DNA of 64,000 bases from Nostocales cyanobacterium LEGE 11386 (GCA_015207155.1 JADEXK010000006.1:1-64000), one strand, 5' to 3'; positions 20,301 through 27,333 are shown, numbered from the stretch's first letter. Numbers and translations: made by a program. Notes: a model not told the origin generated them from the sequence alone.

Positions 20301-20389
20301 GAGAGATGAGTTATCTCTTCAGTAGGTAATTGCTCAAACCCTTCTAGGTGAGAAATAAATTCTTGAAAGGAACTTGTAATATAAGTCAT
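17387..20389 (-). CDS. Type I secretion ABC exporter with cNMP-binding and inactive C39-like domains
   Basis: A 1000-residue ABC half-exporter. Residues about 10-130 form a cyclic-nucleotide-binding-like beta roll (YEGKVRLLGYD, LQPGEILGEISVL). Residues about 275-400 resemble a C39 peptidase domain, but aligning VFACFQMLSKHLQI with the usual CGxxCLxM pattern puts Thr at the catalytic Cys position, and the catalytic His region reads DSYAVLYE. It is therefore probably a substrate-binding C39-like domain rather than a protease. Six membrane helices follow (about 425-710), then the ATPase: Walker A GQSGSGKST, signature LSGGQRQRIAIAR, Walker B LLVLDEATSALD and switch His in ITHRLNTV. It is the energy-coupling part of the operon at 15769-21262. 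Confidence 0.93.
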   Translation of the reverse strand: MTYITSSFQEFISHLEGFEQLPTEEITHLSKQLQAWRYRIGQKIIGKEKPPEQITILYEGKVRLLGYDPQTQIPTTLKLLQPGEILGEISVLRDIACETAIASTEVICLSLSKAEYLRLLASYPGFANIRLHQIHLVEVFDILSSQIAQQANAVTNLKELAEQALSRVRIHYLAPGITSYNQLDNESIWFVSGGGQVTNFSPSSRLELSDTLEVKGTIPARLIGLSATDLFFLESRNHQEQVSVNQIQPTITDSSEIPYASDEVVSQSEPHPPKGRKTRQNYPFFRGNGELNTVFACFQMLSKHLQIPFRREVVRRLLTEQIKRQGNISFQVCAYLAELIGLKAQLVDLPAAAIARIPTPALIRYGDSYAVLYETDVNTIVAGVPSQGIVRCKPAEFIAQLEVNETNLPPQVKVLLLAATKETPQERFGIQWFIPYLSKHRRVLIEVFIASFFVQLAQLANPLVIQLIIDKVIVQNSISTLNVLGLLLLVVGIFEALLTTLRTYLFVDTTNRIDMGLGSQIIDHLLRLPLRYFERRPVGELATRINELENIRQFLTGTALTVVLDAVFSVIYIIVMLFYSWQLTVVGLGTIPVFIIITLIASPTISKQLRTKAERNAHTQSYLVEVMSGIQTVKAQNIELQSRFSWQERYARYVAAGFKTVITSTLANSTSNFLNKLSSLLVLWVGSYLVLQGELTLGELIAFRIISGYVTSPILRLAQLWQSFQETALSLERLSDIVDTPQEAEIDRQNIPLPAIAGSVKFDNVSFRFAPSGPLQLSNVNLDFAAGKFIGIVGQSGSGKSTMMKLLLRLYEVESGRILIDGYDIAKVELYSLRRQVGVVPQETLLFDGTVQENIALTNPDATTDEIIEAARIAVAHEFIMSLPNGYNTRVGERGAGLSGGQRQRIAIARSILQRPKLLVLDEATSALDYPTERQVCLNLAKAFQGNTVFFITHRLNTVSHADIIVVMDSGRVIEQGSHQELMSAKGHYYYLYQQQEVNL

Positions 20390-20515
20390 TCCTAGGTCAA
20401 TATATATAGAGGTCTATTCATTATGAGGAAACTCAACAGTGATTTTTGAGCTTTTATTTTTTGCAGTTGTTTCAAACCAAAATATAAAAGTCAGTTGATA
20501 TTTTCACTGTGATGC

Positions 20516-21262
20516 CTAAATCGTTATATGTTCTAGTTGGCGAATTTGGCAGTTCTGCGCCGCTATTTCTGCTTGCAGCCAACTATTAAAACGTTCATTC
20601 AGCAATCGCTGACGCAGTGCATGATCCAACTGTACTAACAGCAATTTCTCTAGGCGGACGATAACTATCCAGTTTTCTAATTGAGTTGGTGGTAACAGTT
20701 GTTGTGGCTGGCTAGTAGTCAATATTCTCGCTAAAACAGGATGAATGGCTTGCAATTCCACCGGGCCGACTAAACCATTTGTCTGTGCTTCCGGCCCTTG
20801 AGAATATTCTCGTGCCAATTCAGCAAAGGATTGTTCCCCTGCTTGCAGGCGAAAATAAATTTCTTGAGCAATGCCAATGTCAGCAGTTCTAATTAGAGAA
20901 TAGACGACTCGATCTAATTGGGGTTTGCGCTGGAAAAAGTAGGAGTCTAAATCGCCTCCCCAAGTAATTTGCTTGTATTTTTCGATTTTGAATTGGCGGA
21001 TAGCGAGCGCGGCAAACTGCTCGGCGCTCATATTATTCTGCTCAAGCCAACGCTGATACACGTCATCAGAGGTGATTTGATATTGTTGAGCTAATTGTTC
21101 ACAGGCCAATTTCTCTTCTTGTGGCGTACATTGAATTGGCGCGATCGCTTGGTCAAGCACCACCTCTTTGATTAACAACGGCAGCATTTGGTATTTTGCC
21201 AGCAATGGCAAAACTTCTGTAGCAGTCAGCTTGCGATCGCCGACTTGCAGAACTGGCATCAT
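20516..21262 (-). CDS. Parvulin-type peptidyl-prolyl isomerase of the secretion operon
   Basis: About 248 residues. The N-terminal half is a SurA-N-like helical chaperone region (LTATEVLPLLAKYQMLPLLI, EQLAQQYQITSDDVYQRWLEQN). The C-terminal half is a PpiC/rotamase domain with AQEIYFRLQAGEQSFAELA, EYSQGPEAQTNGLVGPVE and WIVIVRLEKLL. No signal peptide is visible, so it may act in the cytoplasm, perhaps holding substrates before export; this is inference. It is first in the operon, 127 bases before the ABC gene. The start is uncertain: ATG 21262 (followed by a second ATG) and an in-frame TTG at 21304 are both possible, and neither has a clear ribosome binding site. Confidence 0.82.
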   Translation of the reverse strand: MMPVLQVGDRKLTATEVLPLLAKYQMLPLLIKEVVLDQAIAPIQCTPQEEKLACEQLAQQYQITSDDVYQRWLEQNNMSAEQFAALAIRQFKIEKYKQITWGGDLDSYFFQRKPQLDRVVYSLIRTADIGIAQEIYFRLQAGEQSFAELAREYSQGPEAQTNGLVGPVELQAIHPVLARILTTSQPQQLLPPTQLENWIVIVRLEKLLLVQLDHALRQRLLNERFNSWLQAEIAAQNCQIRQLEHITI

Positions 21263-21330
21263 ATTATTTTTAATTTGTGTTGCCACGACAGTTAATTCTC
21301 TCAAGAAGATAGTGGAAATACTTTGAGAAA

Positions 21331-21349
21331 AGATTATGAATTGGTTAAA
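21331..21349 (-). promoter_or_regulatory. Pho-box-like direct repeat before the secretion operon
   Basis: On the minus strand TTTAACCA and CATAATCT are separated by three bases (ATT), the 8+3+8 layout of cyanobacterial PhoB sites with consensus near PyTTAAPyPyT. The first repeat fits fully and the second has one mismatch. It lies 69-87 bases upstream of ATG 21262. The sequence is AT-rich, so a chance match is possible. Confidence 0.35.
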
Positions 21350-21751
21350 TTTAGAGGATTGATTTTTATTTCATTTTGTGCATTCAATATCACATACTAC
21401 TTGTTGTTCGTTTGACACATTGAGAAATGTCTCAAACTTTTTTTTACTTTGAATGTTTTTATGACTGAATCATGAGTTGTAAAAATGCTGTATTTTACTT
21501 AGTTGGCATTTTTTCATTAATGCGGATTTTTACACAAATACTTACAAGTATGGTATTAATTTTACAAAAAAGTTCAGACAATAGAGTAATTTCCATTGAT
21601 TCTATGTTTAGCTTTTATAATTAACCAGAGTGAATACACTGAATTTATTTACTAGGTATCAACAAATTTTCCCGAAAAATACTTAATTTTTGCCAAGATA
21701 GCAATTAGCAAGAGATGGAATTAAACTAGTTGCCACTTGCCATAAATATCA

Positions 21752-21791
21752 AAAATACCTGCAACTCATCATTGTGAGTTGCAGGTATTTT
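21752..21791 (-). terminator. Rho-independent terminator of the FG-GAP gene
   Basis: A perfect 17-bp stem, AAAATACCTGCAACTCA at 21752-21768 and its complement at 21775-21791, with a six-base loop. Read on the minus strand the stem runs into TATTTTTGATATTTA, a T-rich tail. It starts 34 bases past the stop codon of the gene at 21826-24258. Confidence 0.85.
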
Positions 21792-21825
21792 CATATACAA
21801 AAATTGTGATCCAGGAGATGAAAAA

Positions 21826-24258
21826 TCAGGCGATCGTCAGATTAACTTGGACAATCATATCGTTGTAGTCTCTATCACCACCACCTACTTGATCTTCAAA
21901 GCCAAAGACATTATTGCCTAAAAGACGAATGTGATTCACTCCGCCAGAGTTAGCACCTAAGTAAGGGAAAAACACTGGCAGATTCTCAGAACTACTATTT
22001 AAAACAGCCTCTACAGTAGTATTAGCAATAATAAATGGTGCAAAGATCGAGCCAGGTTTAAACACTCCATTGAAATTCGCTTTACCTTGATTATTCACCT
22101 TTAAATCAATGCCTTCTACACGAGTGCTAATAGCTGCTTTAATATAACCAGCTTCGCCTGGACGCACATCCACAATTCCATCACCGTTAATATCAATGCC
22201 ACCATCCTCATCAGCAACCAAATAGAAGCCTACAAAGTTATTGAAAGCAGCTTCTCGATTGACGATAAACTCAGCTTTCACCTGAGTTGTCACCTGCCGC
22301 AAATCAATGACTTCGCCTTGGTGTTTGCCTTGTAGTCCAATACCCAAAGGTATGGCTTGATTAGTTTCCTTAATGTTCAATACCAAATCACTGCCGTCAC
22401 TAGACGCACCTTTCCAAGTTAGAGAGAAGCTTTCATCAACTAAGCTTTCTACTGTAACGTTGGTTTGTGAAGAAAAGACTACCTGAGAAAATGAGGTTTG
22501 CCTTGTTAGTACAGCGTTAGTAGTACTATTACGTACCATGTAGAATCTCAATTGAGCATCTGAGTCAAATTCCAGCAAGTTTGACAAATCAGCAGGATCA
22601 AAACCTTGAGGGGCATTGGCAATAGCAGATAAAACTACCCTAGCTCGTTTCAGTGCTACTTCTGCATAACCTGCTGCACCAGGAGCAATACCCTCAATCG
22701 TACCTTGGGCATCGTCAACGACGAATACACCTATTTCATTGACTACCTTAGATTGCCCACCTTTAATTTTGATGGAAATTTTTGCTTTATTACCTTTAAT
22801 CTTACTTTTAACGTTAAAGATATTCTCCGTAATATTGACTAACTGGACAATCGTTGTCGCCTGGGTAATAGACCCACTAAAGCTGTTGACATTGACAGCC
22901 AACTCCTTTTCTAAAAAGAGTCCACCTTGGTCAGTTGTGCGAACGCGGATGTTATAAGTAGATTTAGTCAGGGAAGATTTGATCTTGAGGCTATTCCCCT
23001 CGATGACAAATACGTCATTATCAGTATCACCAGTACCAGCCACTAAACTATAAGTGTGCGTGTCGTTTTTGTCTGAGTCAGTGGTGCTGAAGATACCGAT
23101 GGCTTTTTCATTATCATCATCATCATCATCGTCATCACCATCACCGTTGCCATCATCATCGTCATCATCATCGTCATCATCGTCATCGTCATTGCTGATA
23201 GCGCTGAAGATTAAATCTGTAGGTGCAGAGTTACGCAACAGCAATGAGATATTACTGGCATCAGAGTTCAACACCACCAACTCAGATTTGCCATCATGGT
23301 TGAAGTCTGCCACAACTACAGAAGTGGGATTGGTGCCGACGGCGAAATCAGTGGCAGTGCCAAAGCCACCACTGCCATCATTCAACAGCACCGAGACATT
23401 GTGAGAATCGGAGTTAGTCGCTACCAAGTCGAGTTTGCCATCATGGTTAAGGTCTGCCACAACTAAAGAAGTGGGATTGGTGCCGACAGCGAAATCAGTA
23501 GCAGTGCCAAAGCCACCACTGCCATCATTCAACAACACCGAGATATTATTCGACGCAGAATTCACCACTGCTAAGTCAAGTTTGCCATCACGATTGAGGT
23601 CGGCCATGACTAAAGAAGTGGGATTGGTGCCGACGGCGAAATCAGTGGCAGTACCAAAGCCACCACTGCCATCATTCAATAACACCGAGACATTGTTAGA
23701 CGCAGAATTCACTACTGCCAAGTCAAGTTTGCCATCTCCATCAAAGTCTGCCACTGTGACGAAGGCAGGAGATGTGCCGGCTGTGAAGTTAGTCGCAGCG
23801 CCAAAGCCACCACTGCCATCATTCAATAACACCGAGACATTATTCGACGCAGAATTCACTACTGCCAAGTCAAGTTTGCCATCTTCATCAAAGTCTGCCA
23901 CTGTGACGAAGGCAGGAGATGTGCCGACTGTGAAGTTAGTCGCAGCGCCAAAGCCACCACTGCCATCATTCAATAACACCGAGACATTGTTAGACGCAGA
24001 ATTCACTACTGCCAAGTCAAGTTTGCCATCTCCATCAAAGTCTTCTACTTTGACGAAGGCAGGAGATGTGCCGACTGTGAAGTTAGTCGCAGCGCCAAAC
24101 CCGTCATTCCCATCGTTTAATAGTACTGAGACATCGTTGGAATCAGAATTCACTACCACCAAATCAAGTTTGCCATCACCGTCGAAGTCTTCTACTTTGA
24201 CGAAGGAGGGAGATGTTCCAACTGTAAAATTCTTAGCACTCGTAAATGATAAGCTCAT
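21826..24258 (-). CDS. FG-GAP repeat protein with cadherin-like region and tandem DUF4114 tail
   Basis: An 810-residue protein with no N-terminal signal peptide. Residues 1 to about 340 are seven near-identical 49-residue FG-GAP/VCBS repeats, each with a calcium-loop motif such as DFDGDGKLD, predicting a beta-propeller. A cadherin-like domain follows (about 345-455, HTYSLVAGTGDTDN, YNIRVRTTDQGG), interrupted near its start by two poly-aspartate runs of 13 and 8. The last ~305 residues are a tail shared with the proteins encoded at 29462-38764 and 43707-46892: unit A about 505-640 and unit B about 658-810, ending FGFEDQVGGGDRDYNDMIV. It lies just downstream of nothing but a terminator and the secretion operon, so I infer it is a type I substrate, perhaps adhesive. 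Confidence 0.88.
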   Translation of the reverse strand: MSLSFTSAKNFTVGTSPSFVKVEDFDGDGKLDLVVVNSDSNDVSVLLNDGNDGFGAATNFTVGTSPAFVKVEDFDGDGKLDLAVVNSASNNVSVLLNDGSGGFGAATNFTVGTSPAFVTVADFDEDGKLDLAVVNSASNNVSVLLNDGSGGFGAATNFTAGTSPAFVTVADFDGDGKLDLAVVNSASNNVSVLLNDGSGGFGTATDFAVGTNPTSLVMADLNRDGKLDLAVVNSASNNISVLLNDGSGGFGTATDFAVGTNPTSLVVADLNHDGKLDLVATNSDSHNVSVLLNDGSGGFGTATDFAVGTNPTSVVVADFNHDGKSELVVLNSDASNISLLLRNSAPTDLIFSAISNDDDDDDDDDDDDDGNGDGDDDDDDDDNEKAIGIFSTTDSDKNDTHTYSLVAGTGDTDNDVFVIEGNSLKIKSSLTKSTYNIRVRTTDQGGLFLEKELAVNVNSFSGSITQATTIVQLVNITENIFNVKSKIKGNKAKISIKIKGGQSKVVNEIGVFVVDDAQGTIEGIAPGAAGYAEVALKRARVVLSAIANAPQGFDPADLSNLLEFDSDAQLRFYMVRNSTTNAVLTRQTSFSQVVFSSQTNVTVESLVDESFSLTWKGASSDGSDLVLNIKETNQAIPLGIGLQGKHQGEVIDLRQVTTQVKAEFIVNREAAFNNFVGFYLVADEDGGIDINGDGIVDVRPGEAGYIKAAISTRVEGIDLKVNNQGKANFNGVFKPGSIFAPFIIANTTVEAVLNSSSENLPVFFPYLGANSGGVNHIRLLGNNVFGFEDQVGGGDRDYNDMIVQVNLTIA
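23105..23200. repeat. CAT/CGT trinucleotide microsatellite encoding poly-Asp
   Basis: A run of TCA/TCG triplets (read as GAT/GAC on the coding minus strand) is interrupted once by codons for GNGDG. It encodes 13 and then 8 consecutive aspartates inside a cadherin-like domain where homologous domains normally have a short Ser-Ile-Ala-Glu-Asn-type segment. Triplet repeats of this sort change length by slippage without breaking the frame. Confidence 0.85.
23270..24250. repeat. Seven 147-bp tandem coding repeats (FG-GAP)
   Basis: The 5' part of the FG-GAP gene consists of seven direct repeats of 147 bases. The middle copies are nearly identical at DNA level (for example the segment ending GACGCAGAATTCAC recurs), which points to recent expansion or gene conversion. 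Confidence 0.85.
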
Positions 24259-24364
24259 GATTATTTGTATGGATGTATTGGCTTCCTCACCTCAGTTTCT
24301 GGTTAGAGAGCAGAGGAATGTACCATAAGCTTATTGTGTAAATAACTTAACAACCACAGTTGAT

Positions 24365-24856
24365 TCACTTAAGAGATTTCCGAGGTGTCTCGTTGTGCAA
24401 TACTTTGCGGAACACGACCTTATCATCGCCCGCCGCGTAGAAGTCACGGATGCGCGCCTCTTCCTCGTAGCCGCACTTCGCGTAGAACGCCCGCGTGCGC
24501 TCGAAGACCGGTAGCCCTGACGTTTCTACCAGCAGCATACGCCCACCGCGCGCCGTCAATGTTTGTTCAACGTAGCGCAGCAGTGTTGCACCGCGTCCTT
24601 GTCCCTGGCGGTCAGGTCGGATGGCGATCAATTGTAGATTCCACGTCCGATTGGTCATCCGTTCCGGCTCGCAGTAGGCGACCCCAACCAGTCCATTGTC
24701 GTCGTCGGCGATCCAAAAACGATCGCTGTCTCTGTCACTACTGAAGTAATCAGCCAGCATTTTGCTCAGTTCCTCAAGCTCGTTCGGCTGGAAGCCGATT
24801 GCGTCGGCTATGGCGATTAGCGCGGTCGTGTCATCGGGTGTGGTCGGTCGAATCAT
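24365..24856 (-). CDS. GNAT-family N-acetyltransferase, probably acquired
   Basis: A 163-residue GCN5-related acetyltransferase: it begins IRPTTPDDTTALIAIADAIG, has LQLIAIRPDRQGQGRGATLLRYVE as the acetyl-CoA binding motif A (RxxGQGRG), and ends with TRAFYAKCGYEEEARIRDFYA. Acceptor substrate unknown. The coding sequence is visibly GC-rich with G or C at most third positions, unlike its AT-rich neighbours, which suggests horizontal transfer from a high-GC donor. The ATG is at 24854-24856. It sits between the FG-GAP gene and the chlorite-dismutase-like gene, all on the minus strand. Confidence 0.88.
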   Translation of the reverse strand: MIRPTTPDDTTALIAIADAIGFQPNELEELSKMLADYFSSDRDSDRFWIADDDNGLVGVAYCEPERMTNRTWNLQLIAIRPDRQGQGRGATLLRYVEQTLTARGGRMLLVETSGLPVFERTRAFYAKCGYEEEARIRDFYAAGDDKVVFRKVLHNETPRKSLK

Positions 24857-24996
24857 GGCGAACTCCAGTGTATTGATATCAGTAGGTTGTCATGCATTGC
24901 ATTAATCGGCTTAAAGGTTAACCACTTTCAAGCATTTTCTAAAAAACTCGATAAGCGTCTGTATTACTCTCATCAGCTCGCTTATAGTTTTCATCA

Positions 24997-25548
24997 TTAA
25001 CCCTCCCGCTCTAGGCGAACTTCAACCTCGCGCTCTACGTACTCCCATTCTTTGCTGGCGCGCATCCGTAACAGTAATTCGTCAAAAGCCTGGGTGTGCT
25101 CTGGTGCGAATTCAAACCAAGTGAGAAAATCAAATTGTTCTCCAAGATCCCGACAGTGCAGCAACCGACGTGCAACGCCTGGAAGATACTCCAAACCAAC
25201 AGCCGTATGATGAGACTCTTCCTCAAAAATTGCTCGCCGCTCATCTTGTGCCATTTCCCACCACTGAACAGATTTTTTAATCGGAATTAGCACCGCAGAA
25301 ATGGCTTCCGAGCGATTTAATCCGGGTTGCACCGCCCGCAGAGCAGTGACTTCATCACGTTTAGAGTAGCGAATATTACTAATAAAACTTTGTAGAACCC
25401 ACGAACTATCTAATGGTAATTCCGCAACAATATCATTTACCACATTTACTTTTTCAACAAGCTCTAAACTAGAGCCAGAAACACTCCGCACGTCTATTAC
25501 CCGCCATATGCCCTGCTTGCCACCAACAAACGAGTATCTGTTGTTCAT
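24997..25548 (-). CDS. cld: Chlorite dismutase family heme protein
   Basis: A 183-residue protein of the short, dimeric chlorite dismutase clade. The signature region WEMAQDERRAIFEEESHHTAVGL, then YLPGVARRLLHCRDLGEQFD and FLTWFEFAPEHTQAF, is intact. The residues described for the Cyanothece PCC 7425 enzyme fall at identical positions here: proximal His114, distal Arg127, and the Glu167 and Lys92 of the heme-ligand hydrogen-bond network. Known members with these residues convert chlorite to chloride and oxygen; the physiological role in cyanobacteria is unclear. ATG at 25546-25548; the 300-base upstream region contains an inverted repeat (25703-25727). Confidence 0.9.
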   Translation of the reverse strand: MNNRYSFVGGKQGIWRVIDVRSVSGSSLELVEKVNVVNDIVAELPLDSSWVLQSFISNIRYSKRDEVTALRAVQPGLNRSEAISAVLIPIKKSVQWWEMAQDERRAIFEEESHHTAVGLEYLPGVARRLLHCRDLGEQFDFLTWFEFAPEHTQAFDELLLRMRASKEWEYVEREVEVRLEREG

Positions 25549-25846
25549 AATATACTCTTAACTTTTAAGATTTTATCCTTCATTATCTAGCCCTCTGGTT
25601 GCAGAAATACTTACTAGTCAGGCTAGAACACCAAAATGAATTTCGGCTGAAAAATTCTGTCAAATATCATGAGTTTCGGCTGAAAATTCAATCTAACTAT
25701 TGATTATACGGAAAGATTTCGTATAATATTTTCTCTATCTAAGTAGATATGGCCTCTCAGCAACCCTCAACCAGAATTTGCCTTTCGCTGCTTGATTGAG
25801 CATCTGAGTTTTTAACGTAGTCTTCTGGATTCCACTTCATACAGTG
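25549..25846. other. Spacer with direct and inverted repeats upstream of the chlorite-dismutase gene
   Basis: This region contains two direct copies of TTTCGGCTGAAAA-type sequence (around 25637 and 25672, 35-36 bases apart) and an inverted repeat at 25703-25727. These are plausible regulator sites for the minus-strand gene starting at 25548. A short protein-like frame at 25749-25799 (+) looks like a remnant, not a gene. Confidence 0.4.
25703..25727. promoter_or_regulatory. 8-bp inverted repeat, operator candidate
   Basis: ATTATACG (25703-25710) and CGTATAAT (25720-25727) are perfect complements with a nine-base spacer, about 155-180 bases upstream of the chlorite-dismutase-family gene. The 17-base centre-to-centre spacing suits a dimeric regulator binding two major grooves, but the regulator is unknown. 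Confidence 0.35.
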
Positions 25847-26296
25847 CTACTCAATCTGAAATTGCTCAAACAGTTGGGTAAAGTCGCTCGGTTGCGCCTC
25901 GTAGTTTAACATCTGGTCACTAAGAACAACCCATTTTTGAGAACTTCGAGTCCACAGATTGCCAACGGGCTTGAGCCAACTTGTATCATCCAATGTTCCA
26001 GGTTTAACGTTGGTAATTTTGGAGTTGCGAACAGGGTTATGGAATAATCTTGTCCCGCATTTGTCACAAAATAAGCAACTCACTTCACGTCCACTATCAG
26101 AAACTCGTTTCCATTGTTTTGGCTGTCCTTGGAGAATTACAATTGCGTCGCGAGGAACGGGCATTGACATGCCAAAGGCACTGGAAGATTGCTTTTGACA
26201 TTCTTTGCAGTGACACGCATAAAGTGTTAAAGGTTCAGCCCGGATCTCGTATCGAATTTGCCCGCACTGACATCCTCCAGTGTAAGGAGCGGTCAT
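25847..26296 (-). CDS. GFA/CENP-V family zinc-binding protein
   Basis: A 149-residue protein of the GFA (glutathione-dependent formaldehyde-activating enzyme-like) family. The three zinc-cysteine clusters are complete: GGCQCGQIRYE at the N-terminus, CHCKECQKQSSSAFG in the middle and CLFCDKCGTRLFHNP. Many members have no shown formaldehyde activity, so only the fold is secure. Length is normal for the family and it starts at ATG 26294-26296. It lies about 300 bases upstream of the chlorite-dismutase-like gene on the same strand. Confidence 0.88.
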   Translation of the reverse strand: MTAPYTGGCQCGQIRYEIRAEPLTLYACHCKECQKQSSSAFGMSMPVPRDAIVILQGQPKQWKRVSDSGREVSCLFCDKCGTRLFHNPVRNSKITNVKPGTLDDTSWLKPVGNLWTRSSQKWVVLSDQMLNYEAQPSDFTQLFEQFQIE

Positions 26297-26335
26297 ACTT
26301 TATTCCCCTAAACTAATTACTCGTGTTTATTATCT

Positions 26336-26418
26336 GCGATCGCTTGACCATTGTGAGTTGACAAAGTAACCCACCAAATGTTGAATGTAATTCCAAAAGT
26401 GTTTAATAGTGCGATCGC
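26336..26418. repeat. 80-bp intergenic repeat, copy 1
   Basis: A segment bounded by HIP1 sites and containing the core CCAAATGTTGAATGTAATTC then CAAAAGTGTTTAATAGTG. Nearly identical copies lie at 27334-27416 and 28030-28104, so each toxin-antitoxin unit in this region is bordered by one. Confidence 0.85.
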
Positions 26419-26468
26419 GCTTGCGGCGTTCCAGTGCAGCGACTTGTTAGCATTCGTCACTAACAATC

Positions 26469-26798
26469 TCAAGCTTTTGAAGCATTACGGATATGCTGCT
26501 GAAAACGGGCAACAATCTCAGGGTTTAGTTCTTCTTCTGACTGAACTATTTCTCGTTTATCCAAGACTGCCTTCACCTCAGATGGAGATGCTTCTCCCAA
26601 CTCTTTTAGTAAAGCTTGAAAAGCTTGCTGTTGTTGATTAATTTCTTCTACAGGTGTTGTGTGAATTGTATAGGCTAAGGCGACTTGACGGGTTAAGGCA
26701 TAAACAATGTACTGATTTAAGGAAACTCCTTCACTCTCAGCTAAGTGAATTAACTGCTGGTGTAGTGTTTCTGGTAATCGCAGTGTTAATCGACTCAT
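26469..26798 (-). CDS. Ribbon-helix-helix antitoxin (HicB-like)
   Basis: A 109-residue protein. The N-terminus RLTLRLPETLHQQLIHLAES then EGVSLNQYIVYALTRQV is a ribbon-helix-helix DNA-binding fold of the type found in HicB-like and related antitoxins. The C-terminal half is charged and helical and would bind the toxin. It lies two bases downstream of the PIN-domain toxin gene, so here the toxin is promoter-proximal. A truncated second copy of this gene is at 28205-28426. It should bind its own promoter and repress the pair. Confidence 0.82.
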   Translation of the reverse strand: MSRLTLRLPETLHQQLIHLAESEGVSLNQYIVYALTRQVALAYTIHTTPVEEINQQQQAFQALLKELGEASPSEVKAVLDKREIVQSEEELNPEIVARFQQHIRNASKA

Positions 26799-26800
26799 AG

Positions 26801-27235
26801 TTAACTTTCTTCAAGTGCCAATTTGGTAACTAATTCAACAGGAGTCATTACTTGTAAACCTAGAGATTTTCTCGCATTCCTAAAGTCACGTAGGTTATAG
26901 GTTGCGACAATTGCATTTGCATTCATGGCACAATCGATGACAAGATCATCTCCTGCATCTGGGGAAGTCGGTCGCCATGAATAATAAATTGTTGTGAATT
27001 GAGAAAAACTCAACAGAGTACCTAAAACAGGTTTCAGTTCTTGCCAGCGAGTCTCAGAGAGTTTACGAGATAGAACATCTTCGTACTCATAAGCAAGGGC
27101 ATTGGAGATATGAACCTGTATCAAACCAGCCAACCACGCATCAATGACTAAACCCGCAGAACTACCCTGTTTTGTTAAGCCCTCAAAAACAACATTCGTA
27201 TCAATGACAACACGAAGTAAGGGTGCAGTAGACAT
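26801..27235 (-). CDS. PIN-domain toxin of a toxin-antitoxin pair
   Basis: A 144-residue PIN-domain RNase-like protein of the PF13470-type family. The acidic catalytic residues are visible: RVVIDTNVVFEGL (first Asp), LAYEYEDVLSR (Glu), PDAGDDLVIDCAM (Asp pair) and TYNLRDF near the end. Such toxins cleave RNA with Mg2+ when their antitoxin is degraded. The partner antitoxin gene begins two bases after its stop. The ATG is at 27233-27235. Confidence 0.88.
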   Translation of the reverse strand: MSTAPLLRVVIDTNVVFEGLTKQGSSAGLVIDAWLAGLIQVHISNALAYEYEDVLSRKLSETRWQELKPVLGTLLSFSQFTTIYYSWRPTSPDAGDDLVIDCAMNANAIVATYNLRDFRNARKSLGLQVMTPVELVTKLALEES

Positions 27236-27333
27236 GACACTACTATAGCACCATATTCAGTGTCATTAATACTAAAAAAGAGTGTATGGGAATAAATTGG
27301 GGATTAATTGCAATTCTAAAAGTGTTCAATAGT

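Larger units (their letters stand above)
21305..21825. other. AT-rich spacer upstream of the secretion operon
   Basis: About 520 bases without a gene. The right end (21752-21791) is the terminator of the FG-GAP gene. The left end holds a Pho-box-like pair of repeats at 21331-21349 before the secretion operon. The middle is AT-rich and I see nothing else in it. Confidence 0.5.

Noticed and set aside
23435..24328. Long + strand open frame (297 codons) opposite the FG-GAP repeats
   Set aside because: It is repetitive, Ser/Pro/Lys-rich, and exists because the antisense of the FG-GAP repeats happens to be open. No ribosome binding site or known fold.
24346..24375. CTTAACAA and CTTAAGAG 22 bases apart near the FG-GAP gene as a possible Pho box
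   Set aside because: On the wrong strand for the FG-GAP gene, partly inside the acetyltransferase coding region, and the middle unit does not fit.
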